From: an uncultured Saprospiraceae bacterium
GTDB lineage: Bacteria; Bacteroidota; Bacteroidia; Chitinophagales; Saprospiraceae
Assembly (NCBI GenBank): GCA_934699305.1
Contig: CAKUWM010000041.1
Coordinates: 1-14,315 of the forward strand
Reading direction: 5' to 3'
DNA length: 14,315 bases
The position numbers and the translations under genes are program-made. The notes below the pieces were generated by a model. That model searched no databases and was not told the origin of the DNA. It worked only from the letters and a program-made list of their open reading frames with translations. This document shows positions 1 through 8,400 of this stretch, in pieces (the stretch's first letter is position 1; every line of letters starts with the position of its first letter).

Positions 1-1
1 C

Positions 2-634
2 CCCGAATTATATAAGATGATAGCCGATGATGGTTTTGACTTGGTGTCCGGTTGGAAGAAGAAACGTTATGATCCATTGAGCAAAACCATTCCTACGAAG
101 TTATTTAACGCTGCAACTCGGAAGATGAGTGGTATCAAGTTGAATGATTTTAATTGCGGTCTAAAGGCTTATAAGGGCAAAGTAGTTCATTCTATTGAAG
201 TATATGGCGAAATGCATAGGTATATTCCGGTGATAGCTAAAGAAGCCGGATTCGGAAAGATAGGGGAAAAGGTAGTTCAACATCGGGAACGAAAATATGG
301 GGTTACAAAATTTGGTTTAAATCGTTTTGTCAATGGTTTTTTGGATCTTTTGTCTATATTTTTTGTAGGGAAATTTGGCAAGAAGCCTATGCATTTTTTC
401 GGAACGTTGGGGATAATAGCTTTTATCATCGGATTTATCATCTTAATTGAATTAAGCATAGAAAAGATTTTTTTCAAAATTGGTGGGATTGCCGAGAGAC
501 CACTATTTTTCTTGGGTATGTTGGCCACAATAATCGGTTCACAATTGTTTTTGACTGGATTTTTAGCAGAACTGGTGAGTAGAAACAGCCCAATGCGTAA
601 TAATTACTTAATCGAAGAAAAAATTAGGATTTGA
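2..634 (+). CDS. Family 2 glycosyltransferase, membrane-anchored (5' truncated)
   Basis: C-terminal part of a DPM1/GtrB-like family 2 glycosyltransferase, which moves a sugar from a nucleotide donor to a polyprenyl phosphate or a growing surface glycan at the inner membrane. The frame is open to the left edge, so the true start and the N-terminal nucleotide-sugar site (DxD region) lie outside. Counting from the Met at nucleotide 17, residues 44-49 (DFNCGL) and 89-99 (HRERKYGVTKF) match the acceptor-side motifs of this family. Two hydrophobic membrane segments follow at about 125-147 and 162-185, ending in a short charged tail. Its stop codon overlaps the TTG start of the phosphoheptose isomerase, so the two are probably translationally coupled in one polysaccharide operon. 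The family is clear; acceptor and donor cannot be read from the sequence. Confidence 0.9.
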   Translation, partial: PELYKMIADDGFDLVSGWKKKRYDPLSKTIPTKLFNAATRKMSGIKLNDFNCGLKAYKGKVVHSIEVYGEMHRYIPVIAKEAGFGKIGEKVVQHRERKYGVTKFGLNRFVNGFLDLLSIFFVGKFGKKPMHFFGTLGIIAFIIGFIILIELSIEKIFFKIGGIAERPLFFLGMLATIIGSQLFLTGFLAELVSRNSPMRNNYLIEEKIRI

Positions 635-1218
635 CATTCACATCTGACATAAAAAATATTCTTAAAGCGCATCAGGATGTGATTCAAATGGTTTCCCAGG
701 ATGATGTGTTACTTCACGCCATCCATGATTTCTGCAGTATAGTTATTGAATGTTATCGGAATAATGGGAAAATATTGTTATGTGGCAATGGTGGAAGTGC
801 TGCGGATGCACAGCATATTGCTGCTGAATGGCAAGGACGGTATTTATTAGAACGAAAGCCACTACATGCTGAAGCTTTACACGCCAATACGTCTTATATA
901 ACGGCAGTGGCAAATGATTATGGCTTTGAGCACATTTATTCCAGAGCAGTTGAAGCTCAGGGTAAAAAAGGTGATATTTTGGTTGGATTAACGACATCAG
1001 GAAGTTCACCGAATATCGTTGCAGCACTTAGAATGGCACAAAAAATGGAAATGAAGTGTATCGGAATGACGGGTAGTAGTCAAAATTCGGCAATAGCTCC
1101 CTATTGTGACCTTTTGATTAATGTCCCTTCAACGGTTACTGCGCGCATACAGGAAGTTCATATTTTAATTGGGCATATAGTATGCCAATTGTCGGAAGAA
1201 GCTTTATTTAATAAATAA
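631..1218 (+). CDS. gmhA: Phosphoheptose isomerase (sedoheptulose 7-phosphate isomerase)
   Basis: SIS-domain isomerase that converts sedoheptulose 7-phosphate to D-glycero-D-manno-heptose 7-phosphate, the first step of heptose synthesis for LPS core or surface glycans; cytoplasmic, homotetrameric in characterised members. The 195-residue length is typical. Visible motifs are the phosphate-binding loop CGNGGSAADAQH (51-62), AAEWQGRY (64-71) with the Glu expected in catalysis (E66), TTSGSSPN (121-128), and RIQEVH (172-177) carrying the C-terminal active-site His region. DiaA-like SIS proteins are the nearest alternative, but the AEWQGR and RIQEVH motifs and the following gmhB-like gene favour GmhA. 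The start is TTG at 631, overlapping the glycosyltransferase stop in the string TTGA; no ATG lies near the expected N-terminus. The next gene starts 4 bp after its stop. Confidence 0.9.
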   Translation: MTFTSDIKNILKAHQDVIQMVSQDDVLLHAIHDFCSIVIECYRNNGKILLCGNGGSAADAQHIAAEWQGRYLLERKPLHAEALHANTSYITAVANDYGFEHIYSRAVEAQGKKGDILVGLTTSGSSPNIVAALRMAQKMEMKCIGMTGSSQNSAIAPYCDLLINVPSTVTARIQEVHILIGHIVCQLSEEALFNK

Positions 1219-1222
1219 TATT

Positions 1223-1789
1223 TTGAAAATCGGTAAAGATTGGACCATCTTTTTAGATAGGGATGGAGTAATAAATCATCGTATTGTAGGAGGATATGTT
1301 ACTTCCGTTTCTGAATTTGCTTTGATAGATAAAACGATTGAAGCAATTCAAATCCTGAATAAAATATTTAAGTTTACCTTTATTGTTACGAATCAAGCCG
1401 GAGTTGGAAAAGGATTGATGGCAGAGAGTGACTTAATATCTATTCATCAAGAGTTTCAAGATATGTTAACGCAGTCGAATTGTCGGATTGATCGGTTTTA
1501 CTATTGCACATCTTTACCTCATGTAATAGATAATTGTCGCAAGCCAAATCCTGCCATGGCTTATCAGGCTCAGAAAGATTTTCCGGAGGTTGTATTGAAT
1601 AGATCTTTCATGGTGGGAGATACCGCTTCCGATTTGGAATTTGGGAGAAATATTGGCGCAAAAAACGTGCTCATTAGACATAATTTATCGGAACAAAAAT
1701 TAATCGACTCTATTCTATACGACTATATTTTTGATTCATTATATGATTTTGCCCAATTTATTGAGGAAGAAAATAATTTTTTTTCCTAA
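1223..1789 (+). CDS. gmhB: D-glycero-D-manno-heptose 1,7-bisphosphate 7-phosphatase (HAD family)
   Basis: HAD-superfamily phosphatase of the histidinol-phosphatase/GmhB type, expected to remove the C7 phosphate from heptose 1,7-bisphosphate. HAD motif I is LDRDGVIN (11-18; nucleophile D12, acid/base D14), motif II includes T56 in VTNQAG, motif III is K107 in RKPNP, and motif IV is VGDTASD (131-137; D133, D137). The length of 188 residues is usual. GmhB proteins normally carry a zinc loop with Cys/His ligands; here only C95, H100 and C105 are visible between motifs II and III, so the site looks reduced or altered. The start is TTG at 1223, placing the HAD motif at the normal distance from the N-terminus; no upstream ATG fits. 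It is the last gene of the heptose operon and faces the convergent rluA-like gene 43 bp away. The kinase and nucleotidyltransferase of the pathway are not in this window. Confidence 0.85.
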   Translation: MKIGKDWTIFLDRDGVINHRIVGGYVTSVSEFALIDKTIEAIQILNKIFKFTFIVTNQAGVGKGLMAESDLISIHQEFQDMLTQSNCRIDRFYYCTSLPHVIDNCRKPNPAMAYQAQKDFPEVVLNRSFMVGDTASDLEFGRNIGAKNVLIRHNLSEQKLIDSILYDYIFDSLYDFAQFIEEENNFFS

Positions 1790-1832
1790 TCCTATTCACA
1801 CGAAGACTAATGGAATATTATTCAATGAAGCA

Positions 1833-2540
1833 TTATGCATGCCATTTCCACCATTCTGATACAGGAATTTCCGCAATAATTTTCAAAGGTTTGTGCTGTA
1901 CAGGGTGTTCAAATTCAATAGAATAACCATGTAGTGCAATCGATTTATCCGGTAATGGACTTGGATACCCATATTTTAAGTCGCCTACAATAACAGAACC
2001 AATTGCTGCAAGTTGAGCTCTTATTTGATGTGAACGTCCGGTTATAGGATGTATTTCTAATAATGAATTTTTACCGGAAGTCTTTATAAGTTTATATTCC
2101 AATATAGCTTCTTTTGCGGCTGACGGATAACGTATTTCGGGTGAATATGCTTTGACAATATTGGTTTTAGTGTCCTTCAATAAAAAATGGGTAATCACAG
2201 ACGTTTCCTTTGGTGGATGCCCGGAAGTGATGGCTAAATATGTCTTATCAACTTTCCTTCCGGCAAATATTTTATTCATTCGTTCAAGGGCTTTACTCGT
2301 TTTTGCAAAGGTTACCAATCCCGAAACGGGACGATCCAACCGGTGAAAACTTCCTAAAAATACGTCTCCTGGCTTGTTGTACTTTTGTTTTATATATAAT
2401 TTCAGCGCATCTATCAGTGATTCGTCACCTGTTTTATCACCTTGTACCAACCAAGATGGCTTTTTGTTGACGGAAATTAGGTGATTATCTTCATAAACAA
2501 TCCTTTGGTGCAGCTCATCCTGATAAATCATATCATGCAA
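1833..2540 (-). CDS. RluA-family RNA pseudouridine synthase
   Basis: Isomerises specific uridines in rRNA or tRNA to pseudouridine. The catalytic motif is HRLDRPVSG (66-74) with catalytic Asp D69. The second family motif is GRSHQIRAQLA (168-178), followed by GDLKYG (186-191). No S4 domain is visible before the catalytic domain, so this is the short single-domain form of 235 residues, common in Bacteroidota. Which RNA and position it modifies cannot be told from the sequence. The start at 2540 is the longest option; ATG at 2531 (Met4) is also possible and leaves the conserved VYEDNHLISVNK segment (15-26) intact. It begins 20 bp after the stop of the M1 peptidase gene, so it is probably cotranscribed with it, though no functional link is known. 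Confidence 0.9.
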   Translation of the reverse strand: MHDMIYQDELHQRIVYEDNHLISVNKKPSWLVQGDKTGDESLIDALKLYIKQKYNKPGDVFLGSFHRLDRPVSGLVTFAKTSKALERMNKIFAGRKVDKTYLAITSGHPPKETSVITHFLLKDTKTNIVKAYSPEIRYPSAAKEAILEYKLIKTSGKNSLLEIHPITGRSHQIRAQLAAIGSVIVGDLKYGYPSPLPDKSIALHGYSIEFEHPVQHKPLKIIAEIPVSEWWKWHA

Positions 2541-2560
2541 ATATTGGATATAATGGGATT

Positions 2561-4510
2561 CTACAATTTAACAAATCCTGATATATGAACGATATCTTTA
2601 TTTTGCTTGATAATTAATTGGTAGGCTCCGGAAGTTAAATTTCTAATATCAATTGTGTTTTTTTGTGAATTAAACAATTGGGTTTGAGCAATTTTACCTT
2701 CATTGTCAATAATTTGCATTTCTAAGCCTAAGAAATTTGATTTATCTAATTCAATAGTTAATATGTTAGATGCTGGATTTGGATAACATTTTACTGAAAA
2801 TTTAGGATTAACTTTCCTGTCTAAAATTATTTCATTGGATACGGTACTTTTAGAGATGATCCATAATTCGGGGTCAAATTGGACGGATTTTATATTGAAT
2901 CCGGGATCAAATTCATATATTTCTCCTGAAATGAAACTGTCCAAACGGATATTAAATTCTTGACTACCGCCTTTTAGTCTGATGTGTACCGGAATTTCAA
3001 AAAAATCAACAGAAGGGTGGGAAGATGATTGAAATAGTTGTATTCTGACCTTTTTATCCGGTAACTGATCCCATCTAACATTATAAATTGGATAGCCTTC
3101 CCCTTCATACCAATCTTTAAAAAATTCATCTAAATTTTCCCCGGAAACAGCTTCCAATTCATTCTTCAAATGATAGGTGAGTGCATATTTGCCTCCTCTA
3201 TCCTGTAGATAATTTCTAACCCCCTGATAAAATACATCATCACCCAATTTCCACCTTAACATATGTAATAGATAGGATGCCTTATTATATGAAAGGCGAG
3301 AGCTGAAAATCCTGTTAACGTTAGTAGAATCAGGAACTTTGACTGATCCATCCGGTCGTGATGTAATAGAATTAATCATGGAAGCTTTCCAGTTGTACCA
3401 ATCTGTAGGTGTAAAGAAATGTTCTCTTGTTAAGCCATCCAAATAAGTAGCAAACCCTTCATTAAGCCATATATCATTCCAACTTCCGCACGTGATGTGA
3501 TCTCCAAACCATTGATGTGCAAGCTCATGAGCTAAGAGTCCCCAACCAAAATTTACTACATAACTCATGGTTTGATGCTCCATGCCACCTCCCCATCCAA
3601 ATTGTGCATGCCCATACTTTTCATCGTGAAATGGATATGTAACAAACAATGAGTCGAAATATTGTAATACTTTGACATTATTTAAGGTGCCTTCCTTAGC
3701 ATCGTCTAAAGATTCAGGATAAACGTAATTAACCATAGGCATTACGGTTCCATTTTGTAACAATACATCATGTGTATATACTGTGTAATCAGTCACTGCA
3801 ATTGCTATCAGATAAGAAGCTATTGGATGTCGATGACGCCAGTGAAACTCTTTTTGACTATTGGTAAGTTCGACTTCGTTAACTAAAATGCCATTGCTTG
3901 CCGCTCTGTATTTATCGGGAGTTGTAACAATTATATCCAAACTATCTATTTTGTCGCTTAGTCCATTTTTACATGGCCACCAATCTTGTGCACCAAAAGG
4001 TTCAGACAACGTCCATAGTACGGGTGTGCCACCACCGTGTGTCCCCTGAATGAATGAACCAAAGCCGCTATTGGGTGGAACTCCTTGGTAAAATATCGTC
4101 AAACTGTCTATATTGCCTTTGGCAAGTTCATCGGATAAGTCTATCTTTAAAACATAGTCTCCCGGTTGAGAATAAGCGATTTTTTTACCATGAAAGATGA
4201 TACTGTCTATTGTAAAGTGATTGAAGAGGTCAAAATAAATTTCTGAAAAATTATCTTCTAATACCTGAAAATAGGGTGTTGCAGAACCTTGAATATAATA
4301 TTGAGCAGGATCAATATACCAATTAAATCGATAATATTTTAAATCGTAATTATCCGTTAAAGGATTGGAATAATTAAGTAATCTATTATAACTCACATAA
4401 GAATCTGATTTGCCACAATGTGTTAATATGGAATTGTCTTTTTGTCCAAAAGCACATAAGGAAAATAGTAGGAGTGCAAACGTCAATTTGAATCTGTCAA
4501 AAAGTAGCAT
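2561..4510 (-). CDS. Secreted M1-family zinc metallopeptidase with T9SS sorting domain
   Basis: Gluzincin aminopeptidase of family M1, which removes N-terminal residues from peptides. A signal peptide is visible (residues 1-22: basic start, hydrophobic core, ending CAFGQ). An N-terminal beta domain precedes the catalytic domain. The exopeptidase motif appears as GGGMEH (307-312, a variant of GxMEN). The zinc site is HELAH (328-332) with the third ligand E351 in LNEGFA, and Y408 lies where the transition-state-stabilising Tyr is expected. Residues about 575-649 form a type A T9SS sorting domain (YPNPASNILTIEL, then a Gly-Ala-Tyr turn and a C-terminal strand ending GFVKL), so export through the outer membrane and cleavage or surface anchoring are expected. 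The length of 649 residues is shorter than full PepN-type enzymes. Likely role: peptide scavenging outside the cell. Confidence 0.93.
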   Translation of the reverse strand: MLLFDRFKLTFALLLFSLCAFGQKDNSILTHCGKSDSYVSYNRLLNYSNPLTDNYDLKYYRFNWYIDPAQYYIQGSATPYFQVLEDNFSEIYFDLFNHFTIDSIIFHGKKIAYSQPGDYVLKIDLSDELAKGNIDSLTIFYQGVPPNSGFGSFIQGTHGGGTPVLWTLSEPFGAQDWWPCKNGLSDKIDSLDIIVTTPDKYRAASNGILVNEVELTNSQKEFHWRHRHPIASYLIAIAVTDYTVYTHDVLLQNGTVMPMVNYVYPESLDDAKEGTLNNVKVLQYFDSLFVTYPFHDEKYGHAQFGWGGGMEHQTMSYVVNFGWGLLAHELAHQWFGDHITCGSWNDIWLNEGFATYLDGLTREHFFTPTDWYNWKASMINSITSRPDGSVKVPDSTNVNRIFSSRLSYNKASYLLHMLRWKLGDDVFYQGVRNYLQDRGGKYALTYHLKNELEAVSGENLDEFFKDWYEGEGYPIYNVRWDQLPDKKVRIQLFQSSSHPSVDFFEIPVHIRLKGGSQEFNIRLDSFISGEIYEFDPGFNIKSVQFDPELWIISKSTVSNEIILDRKVNPKFSVKCYPNPASNILTIELDKSNFLGLEMQIIDNEGKIAQTQLFNSQKNTIDIRNLTSGAYQLIIKQNKDIVHISGFVKL

Positions 4511-4512
4511 TG

Positions 4513-4543
4513 TTTATCATTTATCATTTAAAACTTAAAGATA
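4513..4543 (-). promoter_or_regulatory. Weak promoter-like box and heptamer tandem repeat before the M1 peptidase
   Basis: The minus strand carries TATCTTTA at 4543-4536, a 7-of-8 match to the Bacteroidota -7 element TAnnTTTG, with no convincing -33 box. Between it and the start codon, a 7-bp unit (TTTATCA on the plus strand) is repeated at 4513-4519 and 4520-4526 with a partial third copy to 4530. The peptidase may have its own promoter here, downstream of the repressor gene. This is a motif match only. Confidence 0.3.
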
Positions 4544-4604
4544 CTTTTTTAAGAATGAATTACTGCATTGGTGTAAAGTTTTAACAATTTAATATAATTG
4601 AGAT

Positions 4605-5417
4605 TTATTGCATTTGCATTTTATTGATAATGTCGGCCTGTGCTTTAATGGTTTGATGCAAAGCGAGGATGTCTTCACTGGTAAATCCTTGTAAAGGATT
4701 AGATTTACTATGTCTAAATCTCGAAATTTTAGTCCTGACAAACCAAACTTCCTGAATTTCATTTCCCATGACACGATACATATTGTAACTTTCGTTGTCT
4801 GAATGAAGCTCAAGATGCTTGTGTTTTCTCAAATTATTGATAACTCGTTTTACGACAACATCTCCTCTGGTTACAATAACATAAACATGATGATCTCTTA
4901 TCGCGGTTTCCCATAAGGACGGTTCGATATAATTACATACTAGAATATCATTTTCATCAATTGTTGGTTCCATCGAGTCTCCTCTAACATCAAAACTTCT
5001 ATATGTTCCGGTTTGATAAATGATATCAGGCAGAGTATAAGTAGGGAGTTCACGGACAAGCTCGATGTCATTTAAATCCTCTGCATATCCTGCTTGAGCC
5101 GGACGAGGAACATGGACAATACGTTCGTCGTTTTCTACGTCAGTGACTACGGTTAAGGTTTTGAAGGAATATTTTTGATTTTCATCTAAAAAAATTTCGC
5201 CTTCACCGACAAAGAGAAAAAGAGGGTTGATATTATACAGCGAAATGAACTTTTGGAGAACTTCGACCGGAACATTCCGTTTCCCTTTAATAACTTCACT
5301 CATACTCTGCGGTAAATAATCCAAAGATTGGCTAACCTTTCGAATGCTTTTTGCAATACCTTCCTTAACTATTTTTTTTACGACCAGAACAAAACGCTCG
5401 GAAACATCATTTGCCAT
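4605..5417 (-). CDS. LexA/CI-like transcriptional repressor (HTH plus S24 peptidase)
   Basis: Transcription factor of the self-cleaving repressor type, 270 residues. Residues about 10-65 form an XRE-like helix-turn-helix (helices around IRKVSQSLDYL and SMSEVIKGKRNVP). A hinge with Ala-Gly at 109-110 (RPAQAGYAED) resembles the autocleavage site of LexA-type proteins. The S24 domain has the nucleophile S148 in VRGDSMEP (144-151) and the general base K190 in VVVKRV. A short polar helix ends the protein (about 247-270). All residues needed for autocleavage appear present, so inducible derepression is plausible; family members include LexA, phage CI and stand-alone stress repressors. It starts 79 bp after the giant CHAT gene on the same strand, with its own promoter-like element and an operator-like inverted repeat in the gap, which suggests autoregulation and possibly control of the neighbour. 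It is not a canonical LexA by its N-terminus. Confidence 0.88.
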   Translation of the reverse strand: MANDVSERFVLVVKKIVKEGIAKSIRKVSQSLDYLPQSMSEVIKGKRNVPVEVLQKFISLYNINPLFLFVGEGEIFLDENQKYSFKTLTVVTDVENDERIVHVPRPAQAGYAEDLNDIELVRELPTYTLPDIIYQTGTYRSFDVRGDSMEPTIDENDILVCNYIEPSLWETAIRDHHVYVIVTRGDVVVKRVINNLRKHKHLELHSDNESYNMYRVMGNEIQEVWFVRTKISRFRHSKSNPLQGFTSEDILALHQTIKAQADIINKMQMQ

Positions 5418-5444
5418 AATTCTTTAATCTGTATTAATCAGGTT

Positions 5445-5489
5445 CAAAGGTAATAAAATATTATATATTTTCATTACTAATATATTACC
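5445..5489 (-). promoter_or_regulatory. Promoter-like -7 box with overlapping inverted repeats (putative S24 repressor operator)
   Basis: In the 79-bp gap between the CHAT gene stop and the repressor ATG, the minus strand has TACCTTTG at 5452-5445, a perfect match to the Bacteroidota -7 consensus TAnnTTTG; no clear -33 TTTG is seen. Overlapping it is a 7-bp inverted repeat, GGTAATA at 5449-5455 and TATTACC at 5483-5489. Nested inside are AAAATAT/ATATTTT (5455-5461 and 5465-5471, 3-bp spacer) and the palindrome TAATATATTA (5478-5487). An inverted repeat covering the -7 box is the geometry expected for repressor autoregulation. The DNA is very AT-rich, so some of this symmetry may be chance. 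Confidence 0.5.
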
Positions 5490-5496
5490 GTTTCTA

Positions 5497-8400
5497 TTAT
5501 TCTACATAGGATTCCAAAATCTTTTTTAGATCCTTCAATACTTTGACTTTGTTTTGATCCTTTTTCATAGTCAACATTCCTATTACAAATTCGACGTTTT
5601 CTATTTCATCGAAAATATTCTTCAGATTTCCAAAATTTTCAATTACAAAAATCAGTTCCCTCTTGACATCAAGAAAAGCAGAATCTAATTCTTCTTTAGT
5701 TTCAGATGATAACAACTGCATCATATAAACCTCTACTAAAGCCTTATTTCTACTGTACATCCTAAATCCATCTCTATCAATGAGTAACTTCCCCTTTAAA
5801 TCTTTTATCAATGCATTTAATGTAGCATATTTACTATTCATCAATTTATTCATTTCCATTAGGAGTGTTCTACTTCCAGTTAAATAACTTCCAAGGAAAT
5901 ATCCATATAATATATAAATTGAATCTACAAGCATCGTTTTATCAATGATGCTATAAGCTTCAACATAGTATTCCTTCATTTTTAATAAACATTTTGAACG
6001 CTTATCCACATCATTTCTTCTCAAGAAAGATATTCGTCTGAATAACAATGCTTTAAGCGCTCGTCTTTCAGCAGTAACTCCAATCAGATCTAGAACCTTG
6101 ATATCAGCCAGCAATTCATCCAATAAATATTCATCTACAATATCTGTTTCTCGGTAATTATCCAGTAGAACCTTTCCCTTCAAACTACAATATAGTTCCA
6201 AAGAAGATACTGAGAAATCCGCTTTTTCGATTTTAAATAACCCATCCAGTTCTTTCAATGACATTTCGGATTCGCCCAACTCCGCGTAAATCTTTGCATA
6301 CAGCTCCTTGATATATCCGGTCTCGAGATTATTTACTTGTACCCTATTGATGATATTACGTAATTTAGCAAGATGATCGCGTTTGCTGACGATTTGGCTA
6401 GTAATAAAAGAAATCTCATTTTGTAGCTCAATGATTGCCTGATTCTCTGTAACATACGGTGTATTGTCGATTTTTGTTACAGATTTATTAATCAGTTTAT
6501 AATAATGATCTCCATAGCATTGGTAGGCTCCCCAAGTATTATTATCCGGGTGATTGTCATAACATTTTCGACGAGCAGATAAAACAGCATCGCCAAATTC
6601 GTAACCATCAAATAATTTCCGGTATAACTCAGTAGAAAAAGTATGTGCAGCCGCATCATTAACTGCCCATCCGGCAGCAACTACGGCTTTGACCCCCATT
6701 TTGATTAACTGAGTGCCAATATTTGCGGCTAAATTGGATCTTCCCTTATAATATTTTTCATCCAATCCCGTCATATCTATTGAATAACAACAGTTAATAA
6801 ATATAAATTCGGGAACATACGATAATTGGTTGATCATCCCGGGTTCAAGAATCAGATCCTTACCCAATACGATTCCAACCTTTTTCCTAACTTCTCCATT
6901 GACTTCTTCATCCTGATACAACCCATGTGCAGCAAAGTGCATAACTCTATATTGTTCAGAATATAAATCAGTAATGATATCTTGAGCATTCCTTCGAATG
7001 AGCGACGTTACTTGAAACTTATTATCATTCAACAACCTTGTCACTTCAATTGCTTCACGCTCTGCTCCGTTCAACTGAGAAAATCCACTATCTGTGTAAT
7101 CCGGATCACCCACTACAAAGGCTTTATTCTCTTCGGCCATGATAGGGTTATTTCTGTATTTATCAGTCAGTAATTGTCGTATCATACCGGTATTGACAAA
7201 AGTAGGTGTTTCATTTCGTGCATTATCAATAGATGTATAGTCATGGAACATTTCCCATGGAAATTGAGCCGAGTATTCATCCATCTTCCATACCATATTG
7301 TTTTGATTGCGGATTATACTTTTGAAGTCATTTGGAACTAAAAGTTCAAACATTGTCTTGGATAGCCTGACATCCCAATTACTTCGGTGCGAAAACTCTC
7401 GAGCAAGGTATTCAACCATCTTCAAGTCTGTGGTTATACCATCCTGTTCAATGCGAGCTCTACCGGACGTCGAACTAAAAGATAGACCTCTAGGCGTATT
7501 GTACCCTTGCACATATGTTGCACTTGTATTGAATGTATGCCACCAGGAAGCGCCTTCATATAAAGATAACCTCCTCCGTTTACCCAAACCTTTTCTAAAT
7601 TGACCTACAACAATATTTAACGAATCGTGATTGGATTCAATGTCTTTGAGTATCTGATAACATTGTTGGGCAATATCCTCATAATAATCCACAAACTCTA
7701 TCTCCTTTATCAATTTAAGACCCGAATTAAGCTGCACCATTCGTTGATTAGCTCGTTGTACACCGGACAAGATAGCCCGAATACATTCAGAGACGGGCAA
7801 TCCGGCAAAGGATGTTCCCAGAAGGATAGAACTTATCCCGGTTGCTATGTTTTTATTTTCGATTCTGCTGTAATTGTCTCTGAAGAAAAAAGCATACTGG
7901 ATAATTGCTTTTTCTACTGTGATAGAAAGCCGATATGCAGTCAATTGATCCACCGGTCCCAGTCCTGCTATCAAAGCTCCCTTTGGCTTAGAATCACTAT
8001 GATATGTCACTTCACTGGCGCCAATATCTCCCGGATAAAATCCCAGTCGATGTCGTTCACTTAATTTTTGTTTTAAATAAGTATCCAAACTCTTTTCAGC
8101 ACTGTATAAACCGTCGTGTAAAAAATGACCAACCAATACCGGATGAGCAGAATATTTTAAGTCAGCATTCAAAACGGTAACATTAATAAGCGAATCATCT
8201 ACCTTAGATTTACTTGTTTCATGAAATCCATCAAAAATCGTTTCAACTATCTGATTATCATCCTCTACAACGATATCGACATCTTTCTTCTCCTCTTCAA
8301 CTTCTAAGCCACGGCTCACAGGTGGCACTTGAGGTAAAAAACTGGAAGAACCGAATTGGATGATTTCACGTATTGTTTCAAAAATTACTTCTTCATTCGC

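Noticed and set aside
1790..1832. Possible bidirectional terminator between the convergent gmhB and rluA-like genes
   Set aside because: The best symmetry, GAATATTATTC, has 5-bp arms with a one-base centre and no GC-rich stem or proper T tract, so a stable hairpin is not supported.
4511..4604. Terminator after the S24 repressor gene
   Set aside because: CTTAAA/TTTAAG and CAATT/AATTG symmetries exist, but the stems are short and AT-only; not distinguishable from background in this composition.
7627..8064. Open frame of 145 codons on the plus strand inside the CHAT gene
   Set aside because: It lies wholly antisense to the M17N-like region of the giant gene, has no recognisable domain or start context, and its composition is that of a reverse-frame shadow.
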